Numbered from the stretch's first letter, positions 37,764 through 47,468 are shown. The stretch: DNA of 64,000 nucleotides from Megamonas funiformis (GCF_010669225.1 NZ_CP048627.1:901292-965291), one strand, 5' to 3'. Numbers and translations: made by a program. Notes: a model not told the origin generated them from the letters alone.

Positions 37764-38853
37764 TATTGTAATTTCTGGGTATTATGGTTCTAAAAATGCA
37801 GGCGATGAAGCTATGCTATCTGCAATGTTAGAAGTATTCTCAGAGCTTAATCCAAAACTTCATATTACAGTTATTTCATCAGACCCAGAATATACAAGAA
37901 AACGCCATAGTGTTGATGCAGTTAATTGGTTAAATGTAGTAGATATTTTGAAAGTGTTGAAAAAGGCGGATTTACTTATAAGTGGTGGCGGTAGCTTATT
38001 ACAAAATGTAACTAGTGGTCGAAGCTTATATTATTATATGGGTGTATTATTTCTAGCTAAATTAGTTCATACACCGATAATGTTATATGCTCAAGGTATT
38101 GGTCCTATTTATGGTAAATTCGCAAGACGCTTGATGAGATGGTTTGGTAATCATAGTGCTTTGATTACAGTTCGCGATAAAGATTCATTAAAAGAATTGG
38201 ATATGCTTAAGATTGTAAAACCACCGATAAAGGCTACAGCAGATCCAGTGTTAGCAATAAATGCAGTAGATAAAAAAAGTGGGCGAGAGATTTTTAAGAA
38301 ATCACATATTTCACTCACTAAGCCGATAATTGGTATATCTGTGCGTGAATGGCGTGAATGGCAACATTATAAAGACGTCTTAGCAGAAGTGGCTGATGAA
38401 GCAGTAACGAAATTAAATGCTCAGATTGTTTTTATGCCAATGCAATATCCAGAAGATGTAAAGGCTGCTAAAAAAATTGTAGCTAAAATGAAACAGCCGG
38501 CATGTGTCTTGAAAGAAGATTTTACAACAAGGGAATTAATGTCATTAGTAGGAAATATGGATTTAATGATTGGCATTCGCCTTCATGCATTGATTTTTGC
38601 AGGTGTGATGGGCACGCCAATGATAGGTATATCATATGATCCTAAAATTGATAGATTTTTAAAATCCATTGATGAAGATGTTGTAGGCGATTTAGAAAAT
38701 GTAACAGTGGAAGCTTTGATGCAAGAAATTAATGCTAAATGGAATAATAAAGAAATATATCGCAATCAGAATTTGAAGCGAATGGCTAAATTGCGTAGTT
38801 TAGCAAGGTCAAATGCGGAAATGGCTTTAGAATTTATAGATAAAAATAAATAA
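37756..38853 (+). CDS. csaB: Polysaccharide pyruvyl transferase CsaB
   Basis: 365 residues. CsaB adds ketal-linked pyruvate to secondary cell-wall polymers, the ligand of SLH domains that anchor S-layer or outer-membrane proteins. Motifs: ISGYYGSKNAGDEAML at the start, LLISGGGSLLQN, YAQGIGPI and GIRLHALIFAGVMGTPMIGI near residue 275. ATG 37756 lies inside the end of the DUF5693 gene. In diderm Negativicutes, SLH proteins tether the outer membrane, so this operon is probably important for envelope attachment. Confidence 0.9.
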   Translation: MNNIVISGYYGSKNAGDEAMLSAMLEVFSELNPKLHITVISSDPEYTRKRHSVDAVNWLNVVDILKVLKKADLLISGGGSLLQNVTSGRSLYYYMGVLFLAKLVHTPIMLYAQGIGPIYGKFARRLMRWFGNHSALITVRDKDSLKELDMLKIVKPPIKATADPVLAINAVDKKSGREIFKKSHISLTKPIIGISVREWREWQHYKDVLAEVADEAVTKLNAQIVFMPMQYPEDVKAAKKIVAKMKQPACVLKEDFTTRELMSLVGNMDLMIGIRLHALIFAGVMGTPMIGISYDPKIDRFLKSIDEDVVGDLENVTVEALMQEINAKWNNKEIYRNQNLKRMAKLRSLARSNAEMALEFIDKNK

Positions 38854-38855
38854 TA

Positions 38856-38897
38856 AAAAATGACTCCTAGTAATTATAACTAGGAGTCATTTTTTTA
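38856..38897. terminator. Bidirectional terminator between csaB and dnaJ
   Basis: Arms AAATGACTCCTAGT and ACTAGGAGTCATTT with a 9-nt loop and T and A runs on each side. It overlaps the dnaJ stop. Confidence 0.9.
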
Positions 38898-40052
38898 TTT
38901 AAAGAGATTTTTTAAAGTCTTAAAGAAGCTTTCTTGTTCTGGATTTGCTTTATCATTTTTAATACCAGCAAATTCACGAAGAAGTTCTTTTTGTCTGTCA
39001 GTAAGTTTTTGTGGAGTTAAAACTTTAATGCGAACATGTTGATCGCCACGACCAGCACCGCGAAGGAAAGGAATACCTTTTCCTTTTAAGCGCATTATTG
39101 TACCAGACTGGATACCAGCAGGTATTTTCATTTCTACTTTACCATCAAGAGTTGGTACTTCTATAGTATCGCCTAAGGAAGCTTGTACAAAAGTGATAGG
39201 AACTTCGCAGATGATTTCAGTGCCTTCACGTTTAAAGAATTTATGGTCTTTTACTGTGATATATACATATAAATCACCAGTAGATCCGCCACGAACACCT
39301 GCTTCACCTTCGCCAGCTACGCGGATACGGTTTCCAGTATCTACGCCAGCAGGGATTTTAACTTCAACTTTAGAGCGAACAGATTTAACACCTTTACCAT
39401 TACAATCTTTACATGGTGTTTTAACGATTTCACCTGTACCACTGCAACGGGAACAAGTACGCTGATTTACCATGCGACCAAATGGTGTATTTTGAGTGAA
39501 TTGTACTTGACCTGTACCATGGCAATCAGGGCAAGTTTCAGGATGGGTACCAGCAGCAGCGCCTGTACCATTACAACTAGAACATTTTTCTGTACGAGGA
39601 ATATTGAGTTCTACTGTTTTACCAAATGCAGCTTCTTCAAAGGAAATAGATAAATTATAGCGTAAATCAGAACCACGTTCTGGGCCACGACGGCGAGCAG
39701 AACCGCCAGCACCACCGCCACCAAAGAACATGTCAAAGATATCGCCAAAGCCTTCTCCACCAAAGCCACCTTGACCAAAACCGCCGAAACCGCCAAAGCC
39801 ACCGCCAGCTCCACCAGTACCATCAAAAGCTGCGTGACCAAATTGGTCATATTGAGCTTTTTTCTGTGGATTGGATAAAACTTCATAAGCTTCATTTACT
39901 TCTTTGAATTTTTCTTCGGCTTCTTTAGGATTATCACGATTGAGGTCAGGGTGATATTTTCGAGCCATTTTTTTGTAGGCTTTTTTTATTTCTGCTTCTG
40001 TAGCATTTTTACTTACGCCTAAGACTTCATAATAATCGCGTTTTGTACTCAC
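38895..40052 (-). CDS. dnaJ: Chaperone DnaJ
   Basis: 385 residues. J domain with HPD at 34-36, a Gly/Phe-rich region (about 75-115, many GGFGG units), then four CxxCxGxG zinc repeats ([32 protein letters not shown]) and the C-terminal substrate domain. It stimulates the DnaK ATPase. It is last in the hrcA-grpE-dnaK-dnaJ group, ending at a strong hairpin. Confidence 0.97.
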   Translation of the reverse strand: MSTKRDYYEVLGVSKNATEAEIKKAYKKMARKYHPDLNRDNPKEAEEKFKEVNEAYEVLSNPQKKAQYDQFGHAAFDGTGGAGGGFGGFGGFGQGGFGGEGFGDIFDMFFGGGGAGGSARRRGPERGSDLRYNLSISFEEAAFGKTVELNIPRTEKCSSCNGTGAAAGTHPETCPDCHGTGQVQFTQNTPFGRMVNQRTCSRCSGTGEIVKTPCKDCNGKGVKSVRSKVEVKIPAGVDTGNRIRVAGEGEAGVRGGSTGDLYVYITVKDHKFFKREGTEIICEVPITFVQASLGDTIEVPTLDGKVEMKIPAGIQSGTIMRLKGKGIPFLRGAGRGDQHVRIKVLTPQKLTDRQKELLREFAGIKNDKANPEQESFFKTLKNLFK

Positions 40053-40094
40053 TTTGCACCACCTAAACCTAAATAAAGATTTTATGCTTAATTG

Positions 40095-40130
40095 ACATAA
40101 CTCCAGCTAAGGATTAACTGGAGTTATGTG
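40095..40130 (-). repeat. Hairpin between dnaK and dnaJ
   Basis: Inverted repeat ACATAACTCCAG / CTGGAGTTATGT in the 109-base gap. No T run follows on the reverse strand, so it is more likely a processing or attenuation hairpin than a full terminator. Confidence 0.6.
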
Positions 40131-40161
40131 CATCAAATTTCTTATATTAATTAAACTTAAA

Positions 40162-42009
40162 TTATTTATCAGTTACATCTTTAAAATCAGCGTCAACAAC
40201 ATTGTCATCATCTTTTGTCTGGGTCTGTTGCTGTGCATTAGCACCTGCTCCGCCAGCTTGTTGTTGAGCTTGCTGAGCCTGCTGATATGCAGCTGCGCTT
40301 AATTCATAAAGAGGTTTTTGTAATTCTTCCATAGCTTTTTTGATTGCTTCGATATCTGTACCTTTGAGAGCATTTTTAACGCCTTCAATGCCATCTTTTA
40401 CTTTAGCTACAGTATTAGCATCAGCTTTATCGCCTAAATCTTTGATTACTTTTTCAGCTTGGAATACTAAAGAATCAGCATTATTTCTAGTTTCTATTTC
40501 TTCTTTACGTTTTTTATCTTCAGCTTCATGAGCTTGAGCTTCTTTAACCATGCGGTCGATATCTTCTTTGCTCATACCGCTATCAGATTGAATAGTGATA
40601 TTTTGTTCTTTACCAGTACCAAGGTCTTTTGCAGATACATGAACGATACCATTAGCATCAATATCGAATTTAACTTCGATCTGAGGAACTCCTCTTGGAG
40701 CTGGTGGAATATCTGTTAAATCGAAACGACCGAGAGTTTTGTTGTCTGCTGCCATTTCACGTTCACCTTGAAGAACATGAATGCTAACTGCAGGCTGATT
40801 ATCAGCAGCTGTAGAGAATACTTGGCTCTTAGAAGTAGGAATAGTAGTATTTCTTTCAATGATTTTTGTGCAAATACCACCTAATGTTTCAATACCTAAG
40901 GAAAGTGGAGTTACATCAAGAAGTAATACGTCTTTAACTTCACCAGCTAAGATACCAGCTTGAATAGCTGCACCTACTGCAACACATTCATCAGGGTTTA
41001 CACCATGATTTGGTTCTTTACCAAGATATTTTCTAATAGCTTCTTGAACAGCAGGGATACGGCTAGAACCACCAACTAAGATGATTTTATCGATTTCAGA
41101 AACGGATAAACCAGCATCAGCCATAGCTTTACGAGTTGGTTCGATTGTAGCTTCAACAAGATCTGCTGTTAATTCATCAAATTTTGCACGAGTAAGAGTT
41201 AAATCTAAGTGTTTTGGACCTGTTGCATCAGCAGTGATGAATGGTAAGTTGATATTTGTAGAAGTCATGCTGGAAAGTTCGATTTTTGCTTTTTCAGCAG
41301 CTTCGATAAGACGTTGAGCACTCATTTTATCTTGAGATAAGTCAATGCCGTTGGATTTTTTGAATTCTTCTACCATCCAATTCATTACTGCATGGTCAAA
41401 GTCATCGCCACCTAAATGAGTATTACCATTAGTGGATTTTACTTCAAATACGCCATCACCAAGTTCGAGGATAGATACATCGAATGTACCGCCACCTAAG
41501 TCGAATACTAAGATTGTACCATCTTCGCCTTTATCAAGACCATAAGCAAGAGCAGCAGCAGTTGGTTCGTTTACGATACGAAGAACATCAAGACCTGCGA
41601 TTTTACCAGCATCTTTAGTTGCTTGACGTTGGCTATCGTTGAAGTAAGCAGGAACAGTGATAACTGCTTGAGTTACTTTTTCGCCAAGATATTTTTCTGC
41701 ATCAGCTTTTAATTTTTGAAGAACCATAGCAGAAATTTCTGGTGGAGTATAAGATTTACCATCAATATTTACTTTATAATTAACTTCGCCCATATGACGT
41801 TTGATTGAAGCGATTGTTCTATCTGGATTGGAAACGGCTTGACGTTTTGCAAGTTGACCTACAAGACGTTCACCATCTTTTGTGAAACCTACAACTGAAG
41901 GAGTAAGTCTGCTACCTTCTGGGTTTGTAATAACTGTAGGTTCGCCACCTTCCATAACAGCGACTACAGAGTTAGTAGTACCTAAGTCAATACCAATTAC
42001 TTTGGACAT
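40162..42009 (-). CDS. dnaK: Chaperone DnaK (Hsp70)
   Basis: 615 residues. The nucleotide-binding domain starts [15 protein letters not shown], with [28 protein letters not shown] and [12 protein letters not shown]. The substrate domain contains [11 protein letters not shown], and the C-terminal lid ends in a Gln-rich stretch with the acidic tail VVDADFKDV. Together with GrpE and DnaJ it refolds proteins under stress. The ATG follows GGAGG by eight bases. Confidence 0.98.
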   Translation of the reverse strand: MSKVIGIDLGTTNSVVAVMEGGEPTVITNPEGSRLTPSVVGFTKDGERLVGQLAKRQAVSNPDRTIASIKRHMGEVNYKVNIDGKSYTPPEISAMVLQKLKADAEKYLGEKVTQAVITVPAYFNDSQRQATKDAGKIAGLDVLRIVNEPTAAALAYGLDKGEDGTILVFDLGGGTFDVSILELGDGVFEVKSTNGNTHLGGDDFDHAVMNWMVEEFKKSNGIDLSQDKMSAQRLIEAAEKAKIELSSMTSTNINLPFITADATGPKHLDLTLTRAKFDELTADLVEATIEPTRKAMADAGLSVSEIDKIILVGGSSRIPAVQEAIRKYLGKEPNHGVNPDECVAVGAAIQAGILAGEVKDVLLLDVTPLSLGIETLGGICTKIIERNTTIPTSKSQVFSTAADNQPAVSIHVLQGEREMAADNKTLGRFDLTDIPPAPRGVPQIEVKFDIDANGIVHVSAKDLGTGKEQNITIQSDSGMSKEDIDRMVKEAQAHEAEDKKRKEEIETRNNADSLVFQAEKVIKDLGDKADANTVAKVKDGIEGVKNALKGTDIEAIKKAMEELQKPLYELSAAAYQQAQQAQQQAGGAGANAQQQTQTKDDDNVVDADFKDVTDK

Positions 42010-42099
42010 TATAAATTCCTCCTAAAAACATCTATATATAAATATAAGTGTTATGCAATTTAATAAAATATTTTATATTAATTATAGTTAATTAAATGA

Positions 42100-42678
42100 T
42101 TAATTAGCTACAACTTTTACCATACTTGGGCGAATTACTCGACCTTGTACCATATAACCTTTTTGGAATTCTTCTTCGATGGTATCATCTTCTTTTTCAG
42201 GGTCTTGAACGCGCATTACAGCTTGATGGAAATTAGGATCAAATTTTTCACCAGCAGCTTTAATAACTTCAAGACCATTTTTCTTCAAAGATTCCATTAA
42301 TTGGTTGTAAACCATGGAAATTCCATCATGAAGAGGAGTACCAGCAGCTCCTTCAACAGCTAAAGCACGTTCAAAATTATCAATGATGGGTAATAAATCT
42401 TTAATTAATCCTTGAAGTACTACACTAGATAATTCTTCACGTTCTTTTTCATTGCGACGACGGAAGTTTGCAAAATCAGCTTGCAATCTTTTATAGTGGT
42501 CTTCGCTTTGCTGTAATAATTCTTTTTGAGCTTCAAGTTCTTTTTTTATTGTATCAAAAGTTGCTTCATCATTTTCTACAGCAGTCTCATTAGTAGTTTC
42601 TTCTACTGTTTCTTTAACTTCGTTATCAGAAGTAGTTTCAGTCTGCATAGTTTCTTTAGTTTCTTCTGGAGTAGCCAT
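42100..42678 (-). CDS. grpE: Nucleotide exchange factor GrpE
   Basis: 192 residues. An acidic Thr/Glu-rich N-terminus (about 1-45) leads to the long coiled coil (LEAQKELLQQSEDHYKRLQA). The DnaK-contacting beta domain contains LPIIDNFERAL and EKFDPNFHQAVM, ending GRVIRPSMVKV. It releases ADP from DnaK. It lies between hrcA and dnaK in the heat-shock operon. Confidence 0.96.
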   Translation of the reverse strand: MATPEETKETMQTETTSDNEVKETVEETTNETAVENDEATFDTIKKELEAQKELLQQSEDHYKRLQADFANFRRRNEKEREELSSVVLQGLIKDLLPIIDNFERALAVEGAAGTPLHDGISMVYNQLMESLKKNGLEVIKAAGEKFDPNFHQAVMRVQDPEKEDDTIEEEFQKGYMVQGRVIRPSMVKVVAN

Positions 42679-42726
42679 GAATCAACCACCTTCTTAGTTA
42701 ATAATAAATAGTTTAATCTTTATAGA

Positions 42727-43752
42727 TTACAAATGAAATCTATGGAAAATATCAGCAAGATTAGCATTCATAAATTTTAATAAAGAAATTATTTTGCCAT
42801 AATCCATACGTGTTGGACCTAAAACAGCTAATGTGGCAATTGGTTTACCATCTAAATGATATGTGGCACTGATAATACTGCAATCTTTAATATCATTATA
42901 TTTGTTTTCTTGACCAATGGTAACAGCTAAACTTTCATCTTTTTGTGCATGTAAAATATCATATAAAAGTTGTTTTTCTTCAAACATAGATAATAGTTTT
43001 TTTACTTTATCTATATTATGGAATTCAGGCTGTTCCATTAATTCTCTTGCACCACCTAGATAAAGTCGTTCTTGCTTATCTTTGGCTAATGCTTCATCTA
43101 TAATATTAATGATAGCATTGAAAACTGTGGAATTAACAGTTTCACCACGAATTTTGCGAATTGATGCCATACTAATATCTGATAGACGCTTACCTTTGAG
43201 ATAATGATTAAAGATACTAGCGATATTATCAAAATCCTTAAAAGAAACACCACTTGGAATATCGATAATTTTGTTATCAATAAAACCAGCATCTGTCATG
43301 ATGACAGCTATTACTTGATGTTCATTAAGTGGTAAAAATCGCAAATACTGAAAAGCTGTTTGCGTTAATTGTGGAGCTAAAACTAAAGATACATTTTTTG
43401 TCAATTGAGAGATTATACGTGAAGTTTCACGGAAAATTTCTTCAACAGAACGTACTTTAGTAGCATACCAATTATTGATAAGAGATATCTCATTCTCCGA
43501 CATTTGTTCTAATGTTAATAAGTCATCAACATAAAAACGATAACCTTTTGATGAGGGGATACGCCCAGATGAGGTATGGAGATGCTTGATATAACCAAGT
43601 GTCTCTAAATCTGCCATTTCATTACGAATTGTCGCAGGGCTAATTCCCAAACTATATTTCTTAGCAATTGTTCGGGAGCCTATTGGCTCTGCAGTAGATA
43701 TATAGTCATCTACAATGGCTCGGAGAATGCGTTGCTTTCTTTCATCTAGCAT
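42727..43752 (-). CDS. hrcA: Heat-inducible repressor HrcA
   Basis: 341 residues from ATG 43752 (LDERKQRILRAIVDDYI), with GGGGTGAAAG just upstream. A frame extending to 43776 would start inside the CIRCE operator and is rejected. The N-terminal winged helix contains SPATIRNEMADLETLGYI and the C-terminal GAF-like domain ends LLKFMNANLADIFHRF. HrcA binds CIRCE and needs GroEL for activity. It autoregulates this operon through the element at 43770-43796. Confidence 0.96.
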   Translation of the reverse strand: MLDERKQRILRAIVDDYISTAEPIGSRTIAKKYSLGISPATIRNEMADLETLGYIKHLHTSSGRIPSSKGYRFYVDDLLTLEQMSENEISLINNWYATKVRSVEEIFRETSRIISQLTKNVSLVLAPQLTQTAFQYLRFLPLNEHQVIAVIMTDAGFIDNKIIDIPSGVSFKDFDNIASIFNHYLKGKRLSDISMASIRKIRGETVNSTVFNAIINIIDEALAKDKQERLYLGGARELMEQPEFHNIDKVKKLLSMFEEKQLLYDILHAQKDESLAVTIGQENKYNDIKDCSIISATYHLDGKPIATLAVLGPTRMDYGKIISLLKFMNANLADIFHRFHL

Positions 43753-43769
43753 TTCTTTCACCCCTATTG

Positions 43770-43796
43770 TTAGCACTCTATAATAGTGAGTGCTAA
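43770..43796 (-). promoter_or_regulatory. CIRCE operator
   Basis: Perfect TTAGCACTC and GAGTGCTAA separated by 9 bases, the HrcA binding site, 17 bases upstream of the hrcA start. Confidence 0.98.
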
Positions 43797-43808
43797 CTTC
43801 TAATTAAG

Positions 43809-43837
43809 AATGTATCACTATTTAGACAAAATGTCAA
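43809..43837 (-). promoter_or_regulatory. Promoter of the hrcA operon
   Basis: Reverse strand TTGACA (43832-43837), 17-bp spacer, TACATT (43809-43814), placed just upstream of CIRCE so that HrcA would block early transcription. Confidence 0.7.
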
Positions 43838-44009
43838 TGTCTTTTGTTTAATTAAATAAAAAATTTCTTAAGTATAATGAAAACAATTGAAATTAGTTTA
43901 GTTATTATATAGGAACTAAACTAAATGATAAAAATTATTGATTATAGGTTGAGGTTTTTAATAAAATAGTGTAAAATATAGATTATGAGCGTAATAAAAA
44001 AATAAAAAT

Positions 44010-44147
44010 AGAAAGCCGAATCCAGCTCAGGAGCGGGAGAACCAATTTTTTGGGGTGAATCTAATTTATTTTGGTAGAATTTACTGAAATTTTAGATGGA
44101 TAGTCTTTCCTTCTCTGTCCTAACCCGTCAGCTAACCTCGTAGGCGA
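44010..44147 (+). ncRNA. Cyclic di-AMP riboswitch (ydaO-yuaA class)
   Basis: Conserved blocks occur in the right order: GCCGAATCC (about 44015), GCGGGAGAACCAA, TTGGGGTGAATC, CTTTCCTTCTCTGTCCTAAC and CCCGTCAGCTAACCTCG then AGGC at the 3' end. These are the hallmarks of the ydaO aptamer, which turns off wall hydrolase and potassium genes when c-di-AMP is high. The gene downstream is an NlpC/P60 hydrolase, a classic target. The ribosome site (44152-44159) can pair with CTTCTCT at 44110-44116 inside the aptamer's 3' part. Confidence 0.93.
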
Positions 44148-44167
44148 TTTTGAGAGGAGTCTTTTTT

Positions 44168-44830
44168 TTGAGTAAAGTTGTCCGTGTTTTAGTTTTATCT
44201 TTATGTTTGATCTGTATGAGTGCTATTGCTAGCGCATCTTCTTTCCGTTTAGGAGACCAAGGTGCAGAAATCGCTGAAATTCAAGCAGCATTGGCAAGTC
44301 AGGGTTATGATGTAACAGCAGATGGAGATTTCGGTCCAGCTACACAAGCTGCAGTGGCAGCATTCCAATCAGCTAATGGTTTGGATAATGATGGTTTAGT
44401 TGGCGCTATGACATATCAAACATTGATGGGACGTAACATGCCTGTAGTAAGCCGTAGTTCTAATTACATTGCAAAACGTATCATTAATTCATCTTTGAAT
44501 TATATTGGCGTGCCATATGTATTTGGTGGTACAACTCCAAGCGGTTTTGATTGTTCTGGTTTTACGCGTTATGTTTTTGCTACAGCTGGTATTTCTCTTC
44601 CACGTACAGCAGATGTACAATTTGAAATAGGTACACCAGTATCTTATGATAACCTTATGCCTGGTGATTTAGTATTTTTCTCTACTTATACTTATGGAGC
44701 ATCTCATGTAGGTATCTATATGGGTGATGGTAATTTTATTAATGCTTCTTCTAGCCGTGGAGTAGTTGTCGATTCTTTAAGTAGTTCTTATTGGGCATCT
44801 TGCTATATTGGAGCACGTAGAGTTTTATAA
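44168..44830 (+). CDS. Secreted NlpC/P60 peptidoglycan hydrolase with PG-binding domain
   Basis: About 220 residues from TTG 44168, which is embedded in a T8 run with GAGAGGAG eight bases upstream; a frame from 44150 includes that site and is rejected. Signal peptide VVRVLVLSLCLICMSAIASA, then a PG_binding_1 domain (LGDQGAEIAEIQAALASQGY) and the NlpC/P60 domain. The catalytic Cys is in FDCSGFTRYVF and the His in ASHVGIYMGDG. It would cut stem peptides in the wall. The c-di-AMP riboswitch in its leader controls it. Confidence 0.93.
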   Translation: MSKVVRVLVLSLCLICMSAIASASSFRLGDQGAEIAEIQAALASQGYDVTADGDFGPATQAAVAAFQSANGLDNDGLVGAMTYQTLMGRNMPVVSRSSNYIAKRIINSSLNYIGVPYVFGGTTPSGFDCSGFTRYVFATAGISLPRTADVQFEIGTPVSYDNLMPGDLVFFSTYTYGASHVGIYMGDGNFINASSSRGVVVDSLSSSYWASCYIGARRVL

Positions 44831-44867
44831 TTACATAAATTAAATTAAACATAATTTAATTTAATAC

Positions 44868-44894
44868 AAAGGAGACGATAGGTCTCCTTTTTTC
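44868..44894 (+). terminator. Terminator of the NlpC/P60 gene
   Basis: Arms AAAGGAGAC and GTCTCCTTT with a short loop and T run. Confidence 0.85.
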
Positions 44895-44944
44895 TTTATA
44901 AAAATAAATAAAAGCATAAATTAAAGAAAGTGAAGTGAAAAATA

Positions 44945-46372
44945 ATGTCTTTTTTGAATAATTGTAGACAATTTACTAATTTATCCGCTATGAAAGCTAA
45001 TTTTTTACAAAGAATTAATACAGTATTACCTTTAGTTTCTGATTTGGTGCATGCGCATGTAGCTATGTATACATTTTCCAAAAAAGAAAATTATTTCACT
45101 GTTGTTTCTGAATTTGAACCACATACTACGTATAATCCTATAAAACAATCATTAATAGGGAAGGAAATTCCTAAAGTACAAGAGCCTTTAATTGATAAAA
45201 CTATTAAATTTAAATCAAAATATGAAGGTCAAAGAGAATTAGATTTTGGTAAATTTTATCAAATGTATACTATACCGATTGTCGTTGATTATGAAGTAAT
45301 AGCTGTTATTTGTTTTGAGATAAATTATGAAGATACACAAACAAGAGGTTTTACTCGTCTTTTGAAGACTGCCTTTATTATTTTGGAAAATGCGCCTAAA
45401 AAAGCAGATAATAAAATGTATAGAGCAATTTCTTCACGAGATGGGATTATCATTACAGATAAAAATGAACGCATTATTTTTGCTAATATGGTAGCGTCAA
45501 GAATATATCATGTTTTAGGTGTTAGTAATTTGTTGGGTTGTCATCTTTTTGATAGACAGTTGACTTTGCATATTAGAAAAGAAACTATTTTGCCTAGATG
45601 TCCTTATGAAAAAGAAATTGAAGTGGGCAATTTAGTTTTGATTAGAAGAGACATTCCAATCAATGAAGCAGGCAATTTATTGACACGTATAGTGATTTTA
45701 TCTGATGTTACTGAAATTAGAAAAAAAGATAAAGAATTAAAAATAAAATCAGCAGTGATACAAGAAATTCATCATCGCGTAAAAAATAATTTGCAAACTA
45801 TTGCTAGTTTACTTAGATTACAAGCTAGACGCTCAAATTCAATGGAAGTAAAAGAAGCTTTAAAGGAAAGTGTAAATCGTATTTTAAGTATATCAGTTGT
45901 GCATGAATTTTTATCACAACAAGGTGATGAAAATATAGATGTAATGGAAGTAACAAAAAATATTTTACAATTAATTCAGCAAAATATGTTAGATAGTCAT
46001 TTTAAATTGGAGACAGAATTCATTGGAGAGACAATAATTTTACCATCAAAACAAGCTAGTAATTTAGCTTTAATCATAAATGAATTGATTTTAAATTCAA
46101 TTGAGCATGGATTTTTAGGCAGAAATTATGGTAAAATTGGTCTTAAAATAAGTCAAAGTGATGAAGCCTATATAATAGAATTGTATGACAATGGTAATGG
46201 TTTACCAGAGAATTTTTTTGATTTACCGACAAAATCTTTAGGACTTCAAATTGTGAGAACCTTAATTGAAGGAGATATGAATGGTTCTTTTGACTTATAT
46301 AATGATAATGGGGTTCATGCCAAGATAGCTATTCCCTATAAATTTTTAATGGAGAGTGAAGTTGATGTCTAA
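44945..46372 (+). CDS. Sensor histidine kinase, PdtaS-like (GAF/PAS, HisKA_2)
   Basis: 475 residues with no membrane segment. An N-terminal H_kinase_N/GAF-like domain (about 1-150), a PAS domain (about 160-255, SSRDGIIITDKNERIIFANM) and a HisKA_2 domain with His276 in EIHHRVKNNLQTIASLLRLQ. The HATPase domain has N-box NELILNSIEHGF and G-box DNGNGLPENF. Such kinases pair with ANTAR response regulators, and the next gene is one, overlapping by 8 bases. The signal is unknown; PdtaS and EutW relatives sense cytosolic ligands. Confidence 0.92.
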   Translation: MSFLNNCRQFTNLSAMKANFLQRINTVLPLVSDLVHAHVAMYTFSKKENYFTVVSEFEPHTTYNPIKQSLIGKEIPKVQEPLIDKTIKFKSKYEGQRELDFGKFYQMYTIPIVVDYEVIAVICFEINYEDTQTRGFTRLLKTAFIILENAPKKADNKMYRAISSRDGIIITDKNERIIFANMVASRIYHVLGVSNLLGCHLFDRQLTLHIRKETILPRCPYEKEIEVGNLVLIRRDIPINEAGNLLTRIVILSDVTEIRKKDKELKIKSAVIQEIHHRVKNNLQTIASLLRLQARRSNSMEVKEALKESVNRILSISVVHEFLSQQGDENIDVMEVTKNILQLIQQNMLDSHFKLETEFIGETIILPSKQASNLALIINELILNSIEHGFLGRNYGKIGLKISQSDEAYIIELYDNGNGLPENFFDLPTKSLGLQIVRTLIEGDMNGSFDLYNDNGVHAKIAIPYKFLMESEVDV

Positions 46373-46940
46373 GTTAAAAATTGTGATTGCTGATAATGAA
46401 TCAATCATTCGCATGGATTTGAAAGAAATGTTAGAAGAAGCTGGGCATGAAGTCGTTGGAGAATGTTTTAATGGATTAAAGGCTATAGAATTAACGCAGC
46501 GATTAAAACCTGATTTAGTGATTATGGATATAAAAATGCCAGAAATGGATGGGATTACAGCTGCAAAGAGAATTTCTGACCAAAAATTAGCTCCTGTTAT
46601 TTTGCTTACAGCTTTTAGCCAAAAAGACATTGTAGAAAAAGCTAAGAATTCAGGTGTTTTAGCTTATTTGGTAAAACCAATAAAGCCAAGTAATTTGTTT
46701 CCAGCAATAGAAATTGCACTATCTAGATTTAATGAGATTAAACAATTAGAAAGTGAATTAGATGATATAAAAAATTCACTAGAAATGAGAAAATTATTAG
46801 ATAGAGCAAAAGGTATTTTGATGGATGCTTATAATTTATCTGAAAGTGAAGCTTATCGTAGAATACAAAAATATAGTATGGCAAAACGAAAAACAATAAA
46901 AGAAGTTGCACAATCAATTATTCGCGCAGCTACAAAATGA
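46365..46940 (+). CDS. ANTAR-domain response regulator (PdtaR-like)
   Basis: 191 residues from ATG 46365; GGAGA at 46351-46355 fits it better than GTG 46356. The receiver has phospho-Asp55 in LVIMDIKMPEMDG and the switch region ILLTAFSQKDIV, with Lys in YLVKPIKPSN. A short coiled linker (FNEIKQLESELDDIKN) leads to an ANTAR RNA-binding domain (RAKGILMDAYNLSESEAYRR). Phosphorylated ANTAR proteins bind paired RNA hairpins and prevent termination. I did not find such a target in this window. Confidence 0.93.
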   Translation: MSKLKIVIADNESIIRMDLKEMLEEAGHEVVGECFNGLKAIELTQRLKPDLVIMDIKMPEMDGITAAKRISDQKLAPVILLTAFSQKDIVEKAKNSGVLAYLVKPIKPSNLFPAIEIALSRFNEIKQLESELDDIKNSLEMRKLLDRAKGILMDAYNLSESEAYRRIQKYSMAKRKTIKEVAQSIIRAATK

Positions 46941-46945
46941 TAAAT

Positions 46946-46985
46946 AAAAAGGGCATTAACTTTTATAAGATAATGCCCTTCTTTA
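46946..46985 (+). terminator. Terminator of the kinase/ANTAR operon
   Basis: Arms AAAGGGCATTA and TAATGCCCTTT with an AT loop and T-rich 3' flank. Confidence 0.85.
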
Positions 46986-47021
46986 TTATTTACACTATTT
47001 ATGATAATTATGTTTTGAAAG

Positions 47022-47468
47022 TTAAATGTCATCATTGATTTTATTTTTTATTTTGCTCAATAAATCCATCAGTATTTTTTGTTCTTCTACATTGACAGCT
47101 TCTAATACTCGGCGACAATTTTGAGAGATAACTTCAAACCATTCATTATATTGTTCAATCGCCAATGGTGTGAGATAAATATATTTTTCACGTTTATCCT
47201 CACCACTTTGACGCATGATAAGATTTTTTTTCATCAGCTGACGAATTGTTTTAGAGATTGTAGCAGGTTCAATATTTAAATAGTTAGCAAGTGCTGTCTG
47301 TGTCATAGTGCCTTGATCGTGAATTGTTTTTAAGATAGTCCATTCAGAACCATAGATATTTGTACTGTATAATGCACGGTTTACACTTTTTGACATAGCA
47401 CGTGTTGTTTGATATAGTTGATGAACTAATTCGTCTGTCTGTTGAATTGTTTCTAGAGAAATTTCGAT
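47022..47468 (-). CDS. MarR-family regulator with a non-canonical (ATC or ATT) start
   Basis: The clear MarR part is NIYGSEWTILKTIHDQGTMT, LNIEPATISKTIRQLMKKNL and the wing GEDKREKYIYLTPLA. The first ATG (47396) gives only 124 residues and has no ribosome site. The same frame stays open upstream for 24 further codons reading EISLETIQQTDELVHQLYQT and so on, exactly the helix-1 region expected in MarR proteins. It reaches a perfect AAGGAGGGG at 47475-47483. No ATG, GTG or TTG occurs in that frame between the two. The likely initiator is ATC 47468 (6-base spacing), or ATC 47471 or ATT 47474. This gives 148 residues, the family norm. Confidence 0.8.
   Translation of the reverse strand: MEISLETIQQTDELVHQLYQTTRAMSKSVNRALYSTNIYGSEWTILKTIHDQGTMTQTALANYLNIEPATISKTIRQLMKKNLIMRQSGEDKREKYIYLTPLAIEQYNEWFEVISQNCRRVLEAVNVEEQKILMDLLSKIKNKINDDI

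Noticed and set aside
40095..40130. Intrinsic terminator between dnaK and dnaJ
   Set aside because: The hairpin is strong but no T run follows on the reverse strand; kept as a hairpin only.
44150..44170. TTG 44150 as the start of the NlpC/P60 gene
   Set aside because: It would place the ribosome site inside the coding region; TTG 44168 has correct spacing and leads directly into the signal peptide.
47022..47396. MarR gene starting at ATG 47396
   Set aside because: No ribosome site, the first helix of the family would be missing, and a perfect site with open frame lies upstream; the longer form is preferred.
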